A stretch of 64,000 nucleotides of DNA. Source: Mycobacterium sp. Root135 (GTDB lineage: Bacteria > Actinomycetota > Actinomycetes > Mycobacteriales > Mycobacteriaceae). Of the stretch, positions 9,279 to 20,900 are shown in pieces. The position numbers and the translations under genes are program-made. The notes beneath the pieces are model-generated. The model saw only the letters and a list, made by a program, of their open reading frames with translations. It searched no databases and had not been told where the DNA came from. The stretch's first letter is position 1; each line of letters begins with the position of its first letter. The stretch covers positions 673,397 to 737,396 of the forward strand of contig NZ_LMEZ01000001.1 in assembly GCF_001426545.1 (NCBI RefSeq). Direction: 5' to 3'.

Positions 9279-9445
9279 GTGAGGTTACACCGCCCAGCAA
9301 CCACCCGAGCTCGGTTACGTTGCTACAACCGCCACTGGCAGCAACGCAGGCGTGCCCGTCGTGCTGTAATCATGTGTGCTCGTGCCTGAATTCAAAGTAG
9401 CCCTTGAAAGCAGCGACAATTCGTACCTTTGGATGAATTCGACTC

Positions 9446-10714
9446 ATGCCTGAGGTCGCAACGCCGAAGACCTTTGCGATCGCCGTGCACGGCACGCGCG
9501 GCGACGTGGAACCGTGTGCTGCCCTCGCCCTCGAGCTAACCCGCCGCGGCCATCGAGTACGGCTGGCAGTGCCACCGAATCTGGTCCGGTTCGTCGACGG
9601 TGTCGGACTGGGACCGGCCGCCACCTACGGCGTCGATTCGCAGAAGCAACTCGAGGCGGACATCTTCAAGGACTGGTGGAAACTGCAGAACCCGATGACG
9701 GTGTTGCGGCGCAGCCGCGACTACGTCACCGAGGGGTGGGCCGAGATGAGCACGACGTTGTCGACGCTCGCTGACGGCGCTGATCTGATCCTGACGGGCA
9801 CGACCTACCAGGAAGTCGCGGCGAACGTTGCGGAGGCCGCAAACCTCCCCCTTGCCGCGCTGCACTACTTCCCCTGCCGCGAGAACGCCCAGGTGCTGCC
9901 CGTGCCGCTCCCCCGGCCGGTGCTGCACACCGGTTGGTCGACCGTTGAATGGGCGCACTGGAAGGTGTTGAGCCAGGCCGAGAATGCCCAGCGCGACGCG
10001 TTGGGTCTGCCGCGGGCCAGGGTGCGTGCCATTCGGCGCATCGTCGAGGGCGGTGCCCTGGAGATCCAGGCCTACGACGAGGTGTTCTTCCCCGGTCTCA
10101 CCGAGGAGTGGCACGGGATTCGTCCGCTGGTGGGATCGCTGTCTCTGGAGCTGCCCACCCCGGGCGACGAGGAATTGCTCGCGTGGATGGCCGGCGGGAC
10201 GCCACCGATCTACTTCGGCTTCGGCAGCATGCCGGTCGAGGATCCTGCCGCCGCCATCGAGATGATCACCGCCGTGTGCGCCGAACTCGGCGAGCGGGCG
10301 GTGATCAGCACCGGTGTGTGGGACGTGGCTGGCACTCCGGTCGCCGACCACGTCCGGCTCGTTGGCGCGGTCAACCATTCGAAGGTGTTCCCGGCCTGCC
10401 GGGCGGTCGTTCACCACGGCGGCGCGGGCACGGTGGCGGCCAGCGTGCGCTCGGGTGTGCCGACCGTCGTCCTCTGGGTGTCGGCCGATCAGCCGGTCTG
10501 GGCGGGCAAGGTGAACCGCCTCAAAGTGGGTGTGGCCCGGCGCTTCTCGAGTACCGACGCCCGCTCACTGACCAAGGCGCTGCGGACGGCTCTGACGCCC
10601 GAATACCAGGACCGTGCCCGTGAGGCGGCGACGCGAATGACGTCACCGACACATGCGGCGGCCAGGGCGGCCGACCTGTTGGAGGCTGCGGCCGACGCCG
10701 GCCGGCCTAGATGA
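9446..10714 (+). CDS. GT1-family glycosyltransferase (Gtf/Rv2962c-like)
   Basis: A 422-residue GT-B enzyme of the family that adds rhamnose, deoxytalose or fucose to mycobacterial glycopeptidolipids, phenolic glycolipids and lipooligosaccharides. It shows the family N-terminus HGTRGDVEPCAALALEL with RRGH, a central IYFGFGSMP strand, and the C-terminal donor-binding motif VHHGGAGTVAASVRSGVP followed by DQPVWAGKV. Length equals that of known Gtf proteins. A TACCTT box at 9424-9429 lies 16 bases before the ATG and may be its -10. Its last 8 bp overlap the convergent acyltransferase gene. The precise sugar cannot be assigned. Confidence 0.9.
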   Translation: MPEVATPKTFAIAVHGTRGDVEPCAALALELTRRGHRVRLAVPPNLVRFVDGVGLGPAATYGVDSQKQLEADIFKDWWKLQNPMTVLRRSRDYVTEGWAEMSTTLSTLADGADLILTGTTYQEVAANVAEAANLPLAALHYFPCRENAQVLPVPLPRPVLHTGWSTVEWAHWKVLSQAENAQRDALGLPRARVRAIRRIVEGGALEIQAYDEVFFPGLTEEWHGIRPLVGSLSLELPTPGDEELLAWMAGGTPPIYFGFGSMPVEDPAAAIEMITAVCAELGERAVISTGVWDVAGTPVADHVRLVGAVNHSKVFPACRAVVHHGGAGTVAASVRSGVPTVVLWVSADQPVWAGKVNRLKVGVARRFSSTDARSLTKALRTALTPEYQDRAREAATRMTSPTHAAARAADLLEAAADAGRPR

Positions 10715-12032
10715 TGGTGCCCTTGAGCCCGAAGTCGCTCAGTGTGCGAACCGTCTTGTCGGCAAGCCAGTCACGGGTGTTCTCGGCGCCCACTTCGTAA
10801 CCGACGACGTTGACCGAGACGTGACCGGCGATGCGTCCGGCTGCCACCACCAGCTGACCTCCGGCGCGCTCGAGGGCGGCACGTGTCACGCCCTGGTCGA
10901 CGGGCCGGAACAGCATGTATTCGGCCTCGGTGCCGTCGACGCGGGACAGCGCGGGCGGCACGTCCCCGAGGTTGGAGCAGGACACCGGGAGGTCGCCGAA
11001 TATGACGTCGGCCGTGCGCCGGACGGCGCGAATCGGCACGAACGGGGTGATCGGAAGGAGCGCGTGCTTGTCGTCGTGCCCGTCGCGCAGTGCCGAGAGT
11101 GCTTCTCGCACGGCCGCTCTGGCTGCCGTCAGGTTCGTGGTCGCCGAGCTGGGGTCGACCGTCGCCGAGGCGATCTGCATGGCATTGCCGCGGCGATCGT
11201 CGCGGCCGTCCCGATCGCTCAACGCGATCATCAGGGTGACGGCGCCGTCGGCCGGTCTGGCCCGGCCCATTCGGTCGCCGAGCACGGCGGCGATGCCCGC
11301 GAGAAGCGAATACCCCGTGCCGCCAAGGTCACTGGCACGGGCGTCCCAATCCCCCAGGTCCACCACGGCCGACACCGTGGGCAGCACCAGCGGACCGTCG
11401 GGGCCACCCGTCACCGCCAGCGGCCGGGACGCGGAGATCTCCTTGCGGCTGCGGTAGGCGTACTTCGCCGCGGTGACGACGGTGCGGCCCAGTTCGGGGA
11501 GGTCGCGACCCACCTGCCGAAGATCGGATGCCAGCGCCGCTCGCCGGGTCCGCGCGTGCGGCTCGCCGTAGCCGAAGTCGCGAGGGGCGTCGTCGATCGC
11601 GTCGGTCAGCGTGCTCACCGCAGCACCGTGATCCATGAGGCAGTGTGACGCCACCAGCGTGACCGCCGTCGTGCCGTCGGTCATCGGCAGCACCCCGAGA
11701 TGCCATCCCGGCCCGTCGACCGGGTCGACACGCCGCTGGGACCGTTCGTCGAGCCAGGTTCCCAACTCCCCCGGCGCCCTCGCGTCGTCGACGTCGAGGG
11801 GGGCGGCGGGTCCGGTCGCGGCGACCCAGCGATGCCTGCCGAACGGCAGGATCGACGGCTCGATCAACCGTCCGGCAAACCCGAACCCGACGTTGCGGTG
11901 AAAGCGCCGCAACCGTTCCTCGTCCACGGGATGGGTGTACACCCAGACGTATTGGACCAACTGCGAGCGGTTGTCGTTCGCCTGCATCGACAGGAACGTC
12001 GCCTGGTCGATGTAGGCCAACCGCTCGGTCAC
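10707..12032 (-). CDS. Condensation/WS-DGAT-superfamily acyltransferase, copy 2 (altered HxxxDG motif)
   Basis: A 441-residue paralogue of the upstream gene product. The two share GRLIEP, LPFGRHRWV and GPAAPLDV blocks and the same overall plan. The acyltransferase motif is HCLMDHG (His130, Asp134), so the general-base His and the Asp remain while the usual Gly after Asp is His. The C-terminal SCSNLGDVP corresponds to the SNxxGP-type motif of WS/DGAT and Pap proteins. The GTG start overlaps the upstream stop (GTGA). It is probably the last gene of a PKS-PapA-acyltransferase operon. It may acylate a sugar hydroxyl with a PKS-derived chain, or the changed motif may mark loss or change of activity. 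Confidence 0.75.
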   Translation of the reverse strand: MTERLAYIDQATFLSMQANDNRSQLVQYVWVYTHPVDEERLRRFHRNVGFGFAGRLIEPSILPFGRHRWVAATGPAAPLDVDDARAPGELGTWLDERSQRRVDPVDGPGWHLGVLPMTDGTTAVTLVASHCLMDHGAAVSTLTDAIDDAPRDFGYGEPHARTRRAALASDLRQVGRDLPELGRTVVTAAKYAYRSRKEISASRPLAVTGGPDGPLVLPTVSAVVDLGDWDARASDLGGTGYSLLAGIAAVLGDRMGRARPADGAVTLMIALSDRDGRDDRRGNAMQIASATVDPSSATTNLTAARAAVREALSALRDGHDDKHALLPITPFVPIRAVRRTADVIFGDLPVSCSNLGDVPPALSRVDGTEAEYMLFRPVDQGVTRAALERAGGQLVVAAGRIAGHVSVNVVGYEVGAENTRDWLADKTVRTLSDFGLKGTII

Positions 12033-13405
12033 ACGATCACCGCGGTGAGTTCGAACTCCTCGAGGACGGCCGCCAACCGGTCCCGCAGCGCCTGCTTGGT
12101 GTTCTCGACGCCCGGTTGGTAGCCGACGACGGTGATCGTGACCTTGCCGTCCAATCGTCCGGACACGACCGTCAACAGTCCACTGCGTTCCTCGAGCACC
12201 CCGCGGGTGATGTGCTGGTCGATGCCCCGCAGCATCACCTGCTGCGCGGGCGCGCCGCCGGGGCTGGCGACCTGCACGGGCAGATCGCCGATGTTGGAGC
12301 TCGACACCGGTTGATCGGTGAACCCGAAGGCAAGGTCCGCCGTGTGCCGGACGGCGACCTTGGGGACGAACGGGTTGAGCGGCAGAAGGGCCAGCGCCTC
12401 GTCCGGCTTCTCCCGCATGACCTTGAGCGCCTCCCGCACCGCGGTGCGGGTGTCGGTCAGGTCCTTCGCGACGTGGGTCGGGTCGACGCGGACATAGGCC
12501 AGCTTGACCGCGTTGGCCCTGGTGTCCTCCAACGTGCGGTCGTTGATCGGGACGATCAGCCCCACCGTTCCGTCGGCGGCGAGCGCTCGGCCCTGGTGCA
12601 CGGCCAGCCGCGCCGCGAGGCCTGCCTGCAGCGAATGCCCGTTTCCGCCAAGCGCTTCGGCGCGCGCATCCCACTGCGCCAAGTCGACGAACGCCGAGAT
12701 GGCCGGCACGATCACCGTCTCGTCGGGACGGGCGACGACGGGCTTCTTCGGGCTCGGCGCGGCCGCCTTGGTCGCGCCCCGACGCTTCGCGTTGAGGAAC
12801 TTGCCTGCCGCGACGAGTGTCCGACCGACCTCCGGCAGGTCGCTCAGCGTCTGACGGGCGTCGGCGGCGAGGGCCTGGCGCCGGGTTCGGGACTTGGGCA
12901 GCGGATAGCCCAGATCCCGCCGGGCTCCCATCACCGCCTCGAACACCGACAGGAAGGCCGCCCCACCGTCGCCTATGCAGTGCGATCCGACCAGGGTGAC
13001 CGCCGTCGCCCCGTCGTCGAGCGGCTGCACGGCCATGTGCCAGGCAGGGCCGTGCTCTGGGTCGATCGGCAGCTGTGCCCGTTCGTCGATCCAGTCGCTG
13101 AGCTCGGCACGCGGTAGGGGTGTCGTCGCCACGTCGAGCGGTGCCGCGGGACCGAGTGCGGACACCCACCGGTGCCGCCCGAACGGCAGCACCGACGGCT
13201 CGATCAGCCGGCCCACCAGCCCGAATCCGAAGTCCTGGTGGAACCGTCGCAGCTCGTCCCAGTCCGGCGCATCGTCGTAGACCCACACCATCTGCATCGC
13301 CGCGGACTGCCCGGTGGCGCGCAGGCCGAGGAACAACGCCTGGTCGACGTAGTCGAGCAGGGGCTCGGCGGGTGGCCGAGTCTCCGCCTCAATCTCCGGC
13401 GACAC
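12029..13405 (-). CDS. Condensation/WS-DGAT-superfamily acyltransferase, copy 1
   Basis: A 458-residue protein with intact HCIGDGG (His142, Asp146, Gly147), the HxxxDG catalytic motif of condensation, Pap and wax-ester synthase enzymes, and a C-terminal SSSNIGDLP. A Lys/Ala-rich linker near residues 195-215 separates the two halves. The GTG start lies six bases after the stop of the PapA gene. It is more closely related to its downstream neighbour than to that PapA protein, so the pair looks like a tandem duplication. Predicted role: transfer of an acyl group from the ACP of the nearby PKS, or from acyl-CoA, to the glycolipid core. The acceptor is not visible from sequence. Confidence 0.8.
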   Translation of the reverse strand: MSPEIEAETRPPAEPLLDYVDQALFLGLRATGQSAAMQMVWVYDDAPDWDELRRFHQDFGFGLVGRLIEPSVLPFGRHRWVSALGPAAPLDVATTPLPRAELSDWIDERAQLPIDPEHGPAWHMAVQPLDDGATAVTLVGSHCIGDGGAAFLSVFEAVMGARRDLGYPLPKSRTRRQALAADARQTLSDLPEVGRTLVAAGKFLNAKRRGATKAAAPSPKKPVVARPDETVIVPAISAFVDLAQWDARAEALGGNGHSLQAGLAARLAVHQGRALAADGTVGLIVPINDRTLEDTRANAVKLAYVRVDPTHVAKDLTDTRTAVREALKVMREKPDEALALLPLNPFVPKVAVRHTADLAFGFTDQPVSSSNIGDLPVQVASPGGAPAQQVMLRGIDQHITRGVLEERSGLLTVVSGRLDGKVTITVVGYQPGVENTKQALRDRLAAVLEEFELTAVIV

Positions 13406-13411
13406 CGTTGG

Positions 13412-14902
13412 TCAGCCCTTGGCCATCGGCAACATTGCTTCGCGGTCGCGAACGCTGTTGCGGCGCACTGCCTCCCCGTGCCGCACGTGAGCGCGGGCAG
13501 GTGCCACCACGGCGCCGTCGGCGACGCCGAGGTAGACCGCGGTCATCGCCGCCAGGTAGCGCTCGACGGATTCGCGGGCGATCGGGTTGTCCGGGAACGC
13601 CACGGTGACCGAGGTCTCCCGCTCGCCGCGGTTGACCCACAACCCGATCTGGTAGGCGGAGCGTGCGTCGCTGAAGACCCTGCCGTTCATCCGCTCCCAC
13701 TCGGCGATGATGCTCGCCGACAGTGGGGGCAGGCCGGCGTCGAGGAACGAGACCATCGGCACGCCGGGAGTCGGCGGGCGCAGTCCCAGTTCGCCGTCGG
13801 CCAGTTCGAGCACGCGGTCGAACGGGATGGGCCCCAGCGGCATCCGGCTGTCGAACGAGCGTTGCGCCGCCCGTGCGGTGTCGCCGAAGTTCTTGGGGTC
13901 GACCGTCACCGAGACGGGAACCACACCCGTGAACCAACCCGTGGTCTGGAATTCCTCTGGCGTCGACCGGGTCGTGATCGGCGTGATCACGTGATAGTCC
14001 GTCGACCCCGTGAGCGCCTCCTGTGCCATTGCGGCGCAGGCGAAGACGCCGCCGATGAAACGGGCGCCCGCCGCGGTGCAGGCCGCCTCGAACCGCTCCG
14101 ACTGCTGCTTGTCCAGCAACCGCACCGTCAGCAGATCGCCGGTCTTGGACCATGGCGGATCGCCGAGTGGGAACGGGAAGTGCGGAAGCGTGCCGTCGTT
14201 GCACTCGGCGAAGCGGATCCACTCCCGAACCTCGGGCGACTCCAGCGTGAGGTTGGACAACAGCTGCTGTTGCCGCACGCAGTACTCGTCGTAGCTGCCC
14301 GCCGTCGGCAGGGGAATCGGACCGGCACCGCTGACCAGGGCGGCGTACATCATGTGAATCTCCACCAGCACCAAACCCATGAACATCGCATCGGTGTGCA
14401 CGTGGTCGATGCTGATGTAGAAGGTGAAGTGGTCGGCGCGCTGGATGATGCCGAACGAGAAGCAGTCCCACTGAAGCGGATTGGGTGTGGCGAGCACGTG
14501 CTCGCGCCACTCGGTCGCCGTCATCTCGCCGTACTTGGTCGGCACGAAGTTGACGTCGCGCGGGTTGTCGACGGTGTGCCGGACGATCTCTCCGCCGTCA
14601 GCGACCTCGAACCAGCTGTGGTAGGTGTCGTGGCGGCGCAGGTAGGCGTTGATGACGTGCGACATCGCCCGCAGGTCACACTGCCCCTGCATGTCCCACG
14701 CGGGAATGTTGAGCCGCGCCATGTCGGTGCCCTTGGAGATGTGGTCCAGATAGCCCCGAATGTGCTGTGCCTGCTGATAGCTCGGCGGCACTGCACTCAC
14801 CGGCGCCTTGAGCACCTTGGCCCGACTTGCGGGCGAGGGGTGCCACGACACCACGTCACCGGATGTTCCAATCCAGTCGTGGATCGCCTTGATCGCAACC
14901 AT
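13412..14902 (-). CDS. PapA-type polyketide-associated acyltransferase
   Basis: A 496-residue member of the mycobacterial PapA1-PapA4 group that esterifies trehalose-type sugars with polyketide chains. The HxxxD motif is HVHTD (His167, Asp171), with Ala in the place of the Gly, as often seen in trehalose-acylating PapA proteins. The N-terminal WHPSPAS and the segment QGQCDLRAMSHVINAYLRRH also fit this group. The ATG is preceded by GGGGAGA five bases upstream. It lies 59 bp downstream of the PKS gene. PapA genes beside a Mas-like PKS are standard in mycobacterial acyltrehalose, sulfolipid and lipooligosaccharide loci. Confidence 0.88.
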   Translation of the reverse strand: MVAIKAIHDWIGTSGDVVSWHPSPASRAKVLKAPVSAVPPSYQQAQHIRGYLDHISKGTDMARLNIPAWDMQGQCDLRAMSHVINAYLRRHDTYHSWFEVADGGEIVRHTVDNPRDVNFVPTKYGEMTATEWREHVLATPNPLQWDCFSFGIIQRADHFTFYISIDHVHTDAMFMGLVLVEIHMMYAALVSGAGPIPLPTAGSYDEYCVRQQQLLSNLTLESPEVREWIRFAECNDGTLPHFPFPLGDPPWSKTGDLLTVRLLDKQQSERFEAACTAAGARFIGGVFACAAMAQEALTGSTDYHVITPITTRSTPEEFQTTGWFTGVVPVSVTVDPKNFGDTARAAQRSFDSRMPLGPIPFDRVLELADGELGLRPPTPGVPMVSFLDAGLPPLSASIIAEWERMNGRVFSDARSAYQIGLWVNRGERETSVTVAFPDNPIARESVERYLAAMTAVYLGVADGAVVAPARAHVRHGEAVRRNSVRDREAMLPMAKG

Positions 14903-14961
14903 CTATCTCTCCCCTGGTCCTGAAACTTCGGTGAGCGACGTCGTCGGCGCTGATTCGATGG

Positions 14962-17900
14962 TCATGGCGACACCGCAGGCACGGCGGAGTCGACGTCGAG
15001 GTCGATCGCGATCAACTCGCTGAGCCGTTCGGCAAGCCCGCGCACCGTCGTGACGTCGGTCGAGCCGATCCGCACGCCGGTCTCGGACTCCAGCCGAGTC
15101 CGCAACTCCAACGTGCCGAGGGAGTCGAGACCGTACTCCGACAGCGGTCGGTCAGCGTCGACCGAACGTCTAAGGATGAGGCTCATCTCTTCGGAAATCA
15201 AGCGTCGCACGCGAGCGGCCCACTCCTCGCGCGGCAACAGGCGCAACTCCTCGAGGAATTCGCTCGACCCCGAACGATCCTGTCCCATCGAGGCGAACGC
15301 CTCGGCGAACGGGCTGGTCTGCGCGAACGCGGTCAGCCAGGCCGCACCCGCGACCGGCGCGTACCCGCTGTACACCCGGGTGTGACGCATCAGGGTGTCG
15401 AAGGCATACGCACCGTCTTCGGGGGCGATGGCCATGCCGTCGTTGTCGGCCATGGCTTGGCCGGCGCCGATCTGGGCCCATGCACCCCACGCCACCACCT
15501 GTGCAGGCAGGTCCTGGGCGCGTCGCCACCGCGCGAAGGAGTCCAACCAGCTGTTGGCGGCCGCGTAGGCACCCTGCCCCGGCGAGCCCACCATGGCGGC
15601 GGCCGACGAGAAGCAGCAGAACCAGTCCAGCGGAGAGGTTGCGGTGGCTTCGTGAAGTCGCCACGCGCCCAATGCCTTCGGCGCCCAGTCCCGGTCGATC
15701 AGTTCGTCGGTGATGTTCCCGAGCGTGGCGTCCTCGATGACTGCCGCCGCGTGCAGCACACCGCGCAGCGGAATCCCGGTGGCGGTCGCCGCGGCGACCA
15801 TGCGGGCGGCCGTCGTCGCATCGGACACGTCACCGAGTTCGACCTCGACCTCGGTGCCCGACTGACGGAGCCGCTCGATCACGCGCAGCGTCTCCGGCTT
15901 CGGCGCGGACCGGCCGTTGAGGATGATGCGCCCGCATCCGGACGCCGCCATCTTCTCGGCAAGGAACAGGCCGAGGCCGCCAAGTCCACCGGTGACGACG
16001 TACGCGCCGTCGGCACGGAACGCAGGCGCCCGCTCGGCGGGCACGACGGCGGCGAACTGACCGGTGCGCGGAACGTCGAGCACCAGCTTGCCGGTGTGCT
16101 CGGCAGCACCCATCGCGCGGATTGCGTTGGCGCCGTTGGCAAGCGGGTAGTGCGTGGTCTGCGGCGGCGGCAACGTCCCGTCGGCGATCTGCTGGTAGAC
16201 GACCTCGAGGAGGCCGCGCAGCGTGTCGGGTGCGACGAGGGTCAGTAGCGCGAGGTCGACGGCGTAGAAGGACAGGTTCCTGCGGAACGGGAACAGCCCC
16301 ATCTTGGTGTCGCCGTAGATGTCTCGCTTGCCGATCTCGACGAAGCGGCCACCGAAGGTCAGCAGCTCGAGACCGGCCCGCTGCGCGGCACCCGGCAGCG
16401 AGTTCAGCACGACGTCGACGCCGTAGCCGTCGGTGTCGCGCCGGATCTCGTCGGCGAACTTGGTGCTGCGCGAGTCGTAGACGTGCGCAACGCCCATGTC
16501 GTTGAGCATCTTTCGACGCTCAGGGCTGCCGGCGGTCGCGTAGATCTCCGCACCGGCGGCCTGGGCGATGGCCACCGCGGCTTGTCCCACTCCACCGGTG
16601 GCGGAGTGGATCAGCACCTTGTCGCCGGAGCTGATCCTGGCCAGGTTGTGCAGCGAGTACCACGCGGTGGCGTGCGCACTTGGCACGGCGGCGGCCGTGG
16701 CGTCCGGCAGGTCACCGGGGATGCGCACCGCGAGGTTCGCATCGCAAGTGACGAACGTGCACCACGCACCGGTGGCCGAGATGCCCGCGACGCGGTCGCC
16801 GATCTCGTGGTCCGTCACCCCGGCGCCGACGGCGGTGACGACACCGGCGAAGTCCGCACCCAGTTGGGGCATGCGTCCCTCGAACGACGGGTAGCGACCA
16901 TAGGCGACCAGGACGTCGGCGAAGTTCAGGTTCGACGCGGAGACCGCCACTTCGATCTGGCCGGGCCCAGGTGCCGTCCGCTCGTAGCTGACCAGTTCGG
17001 CCGACTGAAGGTCTCCCGGCGTACGGATCTGCAGTCGCATCCCGTCACGGTCGGGGTGCACCACGGTGCTGTGACGCTCTTCGGGCTGCAGCGGCGTCAC
17101 GTTGAGCCGGGCGGTGTAGTAGTGACCGTCGCGCCACGCCGTCTCGTCCTCGTCGGACAGCGAGAGCAGCTCGGCGCCGATCAGCCTGACGTCGGTGGCG
17201 TCGTCGACGTCGATCTGGGTGGGCCGCATCCGCGGCTGTTCCATCCCGATGACCCTGACGAGGCCACGCAGGCCGCCCTGGGCGAGGTTCGGAAGGTCGC
17301 CGGGGAGCACGGTCTGCGCACCCCTGGTGACGACGAACAGTCGCGGCGGCTCGCCTGCGACGTCCGGGAGCACCTTGGCGATGCGCACGAGGTGACGCAC
17401 GTGGTCGGCTCCGTCGGCGACCACGTCGGCGTCGGCCGAGCGCGGATCCTGCACCACCACGACACCCGCGCTGGGGCGGGCGACGAGGGTCCGGCGCAGC
17501 AAGTCGGCGTTGGCGGCGGGATCGCCGTCGGCGCCCCACGTCATCGCGGTGACGTCGGCCTCGCCGGCCTTCAGCACGTCGGCCAGCTGGTGGGCGAGCA
17601 TGTCGGACTCGTCGGAGGTGCTGATCAGCAGCCAGTGCCCGTGTCCGACCACGTCGGTGGCCGGCGTTTCCTGGCGCCGCCAGTCGATGGTCAGCAGCCG
17701 CTCGTTGAGCCGCTTGTGGCGCAGTCCCTGCTCGGAGACGCCCGTGCCGAGGCGAAGGCCTCCCACGGTCAGCAGCACGGCGCCGTGCTCGTCGAGCACC
17801 TCGACGTCGACCTCGACCGACCCGGCGCTGGCGTTGACCAGCTGCACGTAGCAGTAATGGGCGTTGCGCGTCGACGAGTGGACCCGCAGTCGCCGCACGC

Positions 17901-20900
17901 CCAACGGCAGCATCAACGTGCCGGTGTGGTCGGTGTGAAGATCGGGGTGCGCGCCGACGGCCTGGAAGCAGACGTCGAGGAGTGCGGGGTGAATCCCGTA
18001 CGCGCCCTGCTGCGACCGGATGGAGCCGGGCAGCGCGACCGCGGCAAGCACGGAGCCGCCAGGACCCTGGGTCGTGTGAGCCGCCGTCAGGCCGCTGAAC
18101 GCAGGCCCGTACTGGATGCCCCTGGCGTCGTACCAGTCGCGCATCTCGGCGCCGGTCAGCTCCACGGGGTGGTCGGCGAGCAGGGCGGCCACGTCGTAGG
18201 CGGCCTTCTCGGGTGCCTCGTCGACCGTCTGGAGCACCGCGGAGGCCCGTCGGACCTCCTGACCCTCGAGCCGGGTCGTCACCTGGAAGTCGGTGACGCC
18301 GTCCGAGGTGAGCGACGCCACGGCGGAGATCGGCGTGTGCCCCTCGAGCAGCAGCAGCTCCTCGAACACGAGGTCGCGTGCCTCCGACGCCTCACCGAGG
18401 ACGGTGCGGGCCGCGGCGATCGCCATTTCGCAGTAGGCGGTGCCGGGTAGCGCCGCGACGCCGTGCACCTGATGGTCGGCGAGCCACGGCTGCGCGTCGG
18501 TGCCGACGTCGGACTGCCACACGTGGCGCTCCGGCTCTTCTGGCAGCCGGACGTGCGCGCCGAGCAGCGGATGGACGGCGAGGGTCGACGTGCCCTGCTC
18601 CTGCCCGTCCCTGGTGAGCATCAGACGCGGGTGGTTGAACGTCGGAAGGGGCGCGTCGACGAGCGCGCCGACCGGCCACAGGGCGGCGAAGTCGACCGCG
18701 GCGCCCGCACCGTGCAGGGCGGCCACGAAGCCGCGGAGCCCATGGGGAAGCTCCTGCTCGCGGCGGATGCTTGCGACGGCGGCGAGGCGGACGTCGAGGC
18801 TGCGTGCGTTCTGGTCCACCGCGTAGGTGAGCAGCGGGTGCGGCGAGAGTTCGCCGAACACGCGGTAGCCGTCTTCGAGGGCGGCCTGCACGGCGGCGGC
18901 GAAGCGGACCGCGTGGCGCAGGTTGTCGGCCCAGTAGTAGGCGTCGAAGTCGGCGGGGTCGCGGGGGTCGTACAGCGTCGACGAGTAGTACGGCACCGTC
19001 GGCTCGTTCGGCTCGATGTCCTGCAACGCCTCGGTCAGCTCGTCGAGGATCGGGTCGACCTGCGGGGAGTGCGAGGCCACGTCGACGGCGATTTCGCGGG
19101 CCATGATGCCGCGCGCTTCCCATTCGGCGGCCAGCTTGCGCACCGACTCCTTGGCGCCACCGACCACCGCGGACTGCGGGGAGGCCACGACCGAGAGCAC
19201 GACGTCGTTGACGCCACGCGCCGCGAGTTCGGAGAGCACCTGCTGGGCGGGCAGCTCGACCGACGCCATGGCGCCGGACCCGTCGAGGGTGGCCATCAGG
19301 CGGGACCGGCGGCAGATGACCTTGACGCCGTCCTCCAGCGAGAGCGCTTCGGAGACGACGGCGGCGGCGACCTCACCCATCGAGTGGCCGATCACCGCGC
19401 CGGGCACGACGCCGTAGGACTTCATCGTGGCGGCCAACGCCACCTGGACGGCGAACACGGTGGGCTGCACGTTGTCCATGCCGGTCACGACGTCGTCCGA
19501 GGTCATGGCCTCGGTGACCGAGAACCCGGATTCGGCGGCGATCAGCGGTTCGATCTCTGCGACGGTCTTGGCGAACACCGGTTCGGAGGCGAGGAGGGCC
19601 GATCCCATGCCCGCCCACTGCGACCCATGCCCGGAGAACACCCAGACCGGGCCGCGGTCGCCCTTGCCGACCGCGGCTTCGTACGGGTCGTCACCGTCGG
19701 CGACGCGGCGGAGTTCGGCGACGAGCTCGGCTTGGTCGTTCGCGAGGACCACGGTGCGAACCGGTCGATGAGCGCGTCGGCGGGCGAGCGTGTACGCGAG
19801 GTCGGACAGGTCCGTCTGGGAACCCTCGTCGGTCTGGCTCTCGACCCAGTCGGCCAGCCTGCCTGCAGTGCGCCGCAGCTCCTCGGGCGTCGTGGCGGAC
19901 AGCGGGAACAGCTTGGGTCCGGCCAGCTCGGGTGTCGTCGTCGAGTCGACGGTGCGGGTCGCCTGGGCGGCGGGGGCCTGCTCGAGGACGGCGTGCACGT
20001 TCGTTCCGGACAGGCCGTAGGACGACACGGCGGCGCGCCGCGGGTGGTCGCCCTCGACCGGCCACGGCGTTTCCTCGGTCGGGACGAAGAGATTGGACTC
20101 GATGCTGGCGATCTCGTCCGGCATCGCGGTGAAGTGCAGGTTCTTCGGCACCACGCCGTGCTGCAGCGACAGAATCGCCTTCATCAGCCCGACCGCGCCC
20201 GATGCGGACTGGCCGTGCCCGAAGTTGGTCTTCACCGATCCGAGCGCAACCGGCCCGGACTTGCCGTAGACGGCAGCCAGGCTGGCGAATTCGATCGGGT
20301 CGCCGACCGGCGTTCCGGTGCCGTGAGCCTCGACCATGCCGATGGTGGCGGCGTCGACGTGACCGGCCGCCAGGGCTGCCTCGTAGACCTTGGTCTGCGC
20401 GTCCCGCGACGGGGTGGCGATGTTGACGGTGTGACCGTCCTGGTTTGCCGCCGTTCCGCGGATGACTGCCAACACGTTGTCACCGTCGGCGAGCGCGTCG
20501 TCCAGGCGCTTGAGCATGAGCACTGCGGACGCCTCGCCAGAGACGAAGCCGTCGGCGTGCACGTCGAAGGCGTGGCAGGTACCGGTCGCGGACAACATGC
20601 CCTGCGCCGAGCCGGAGGACATCTTCCGGGGCTCCAACATGATGGAGACGCCGCCGGCGAGTGCCATGTCGCTCTCGCCGTCGTCCAGGCTGCGGCACGC
20701 CATGTGCACGGCGAGCAGGCTCGACGAGCAGGCGGAGTCGACCGTGAAGGCGGGACCGTGCACGCCGAGGTGGTACGCGATGCGCCCCGAGGCCAAGCTG
20801 AAGTTGCTTCCGGTGAACCCGTACGGGCCCTCGACGGCGTTGGCGTCGGCTGCGAGCAGCTGATAGTCCTGGTGGGTCATCCCCATGAAGACGCCCGTGA

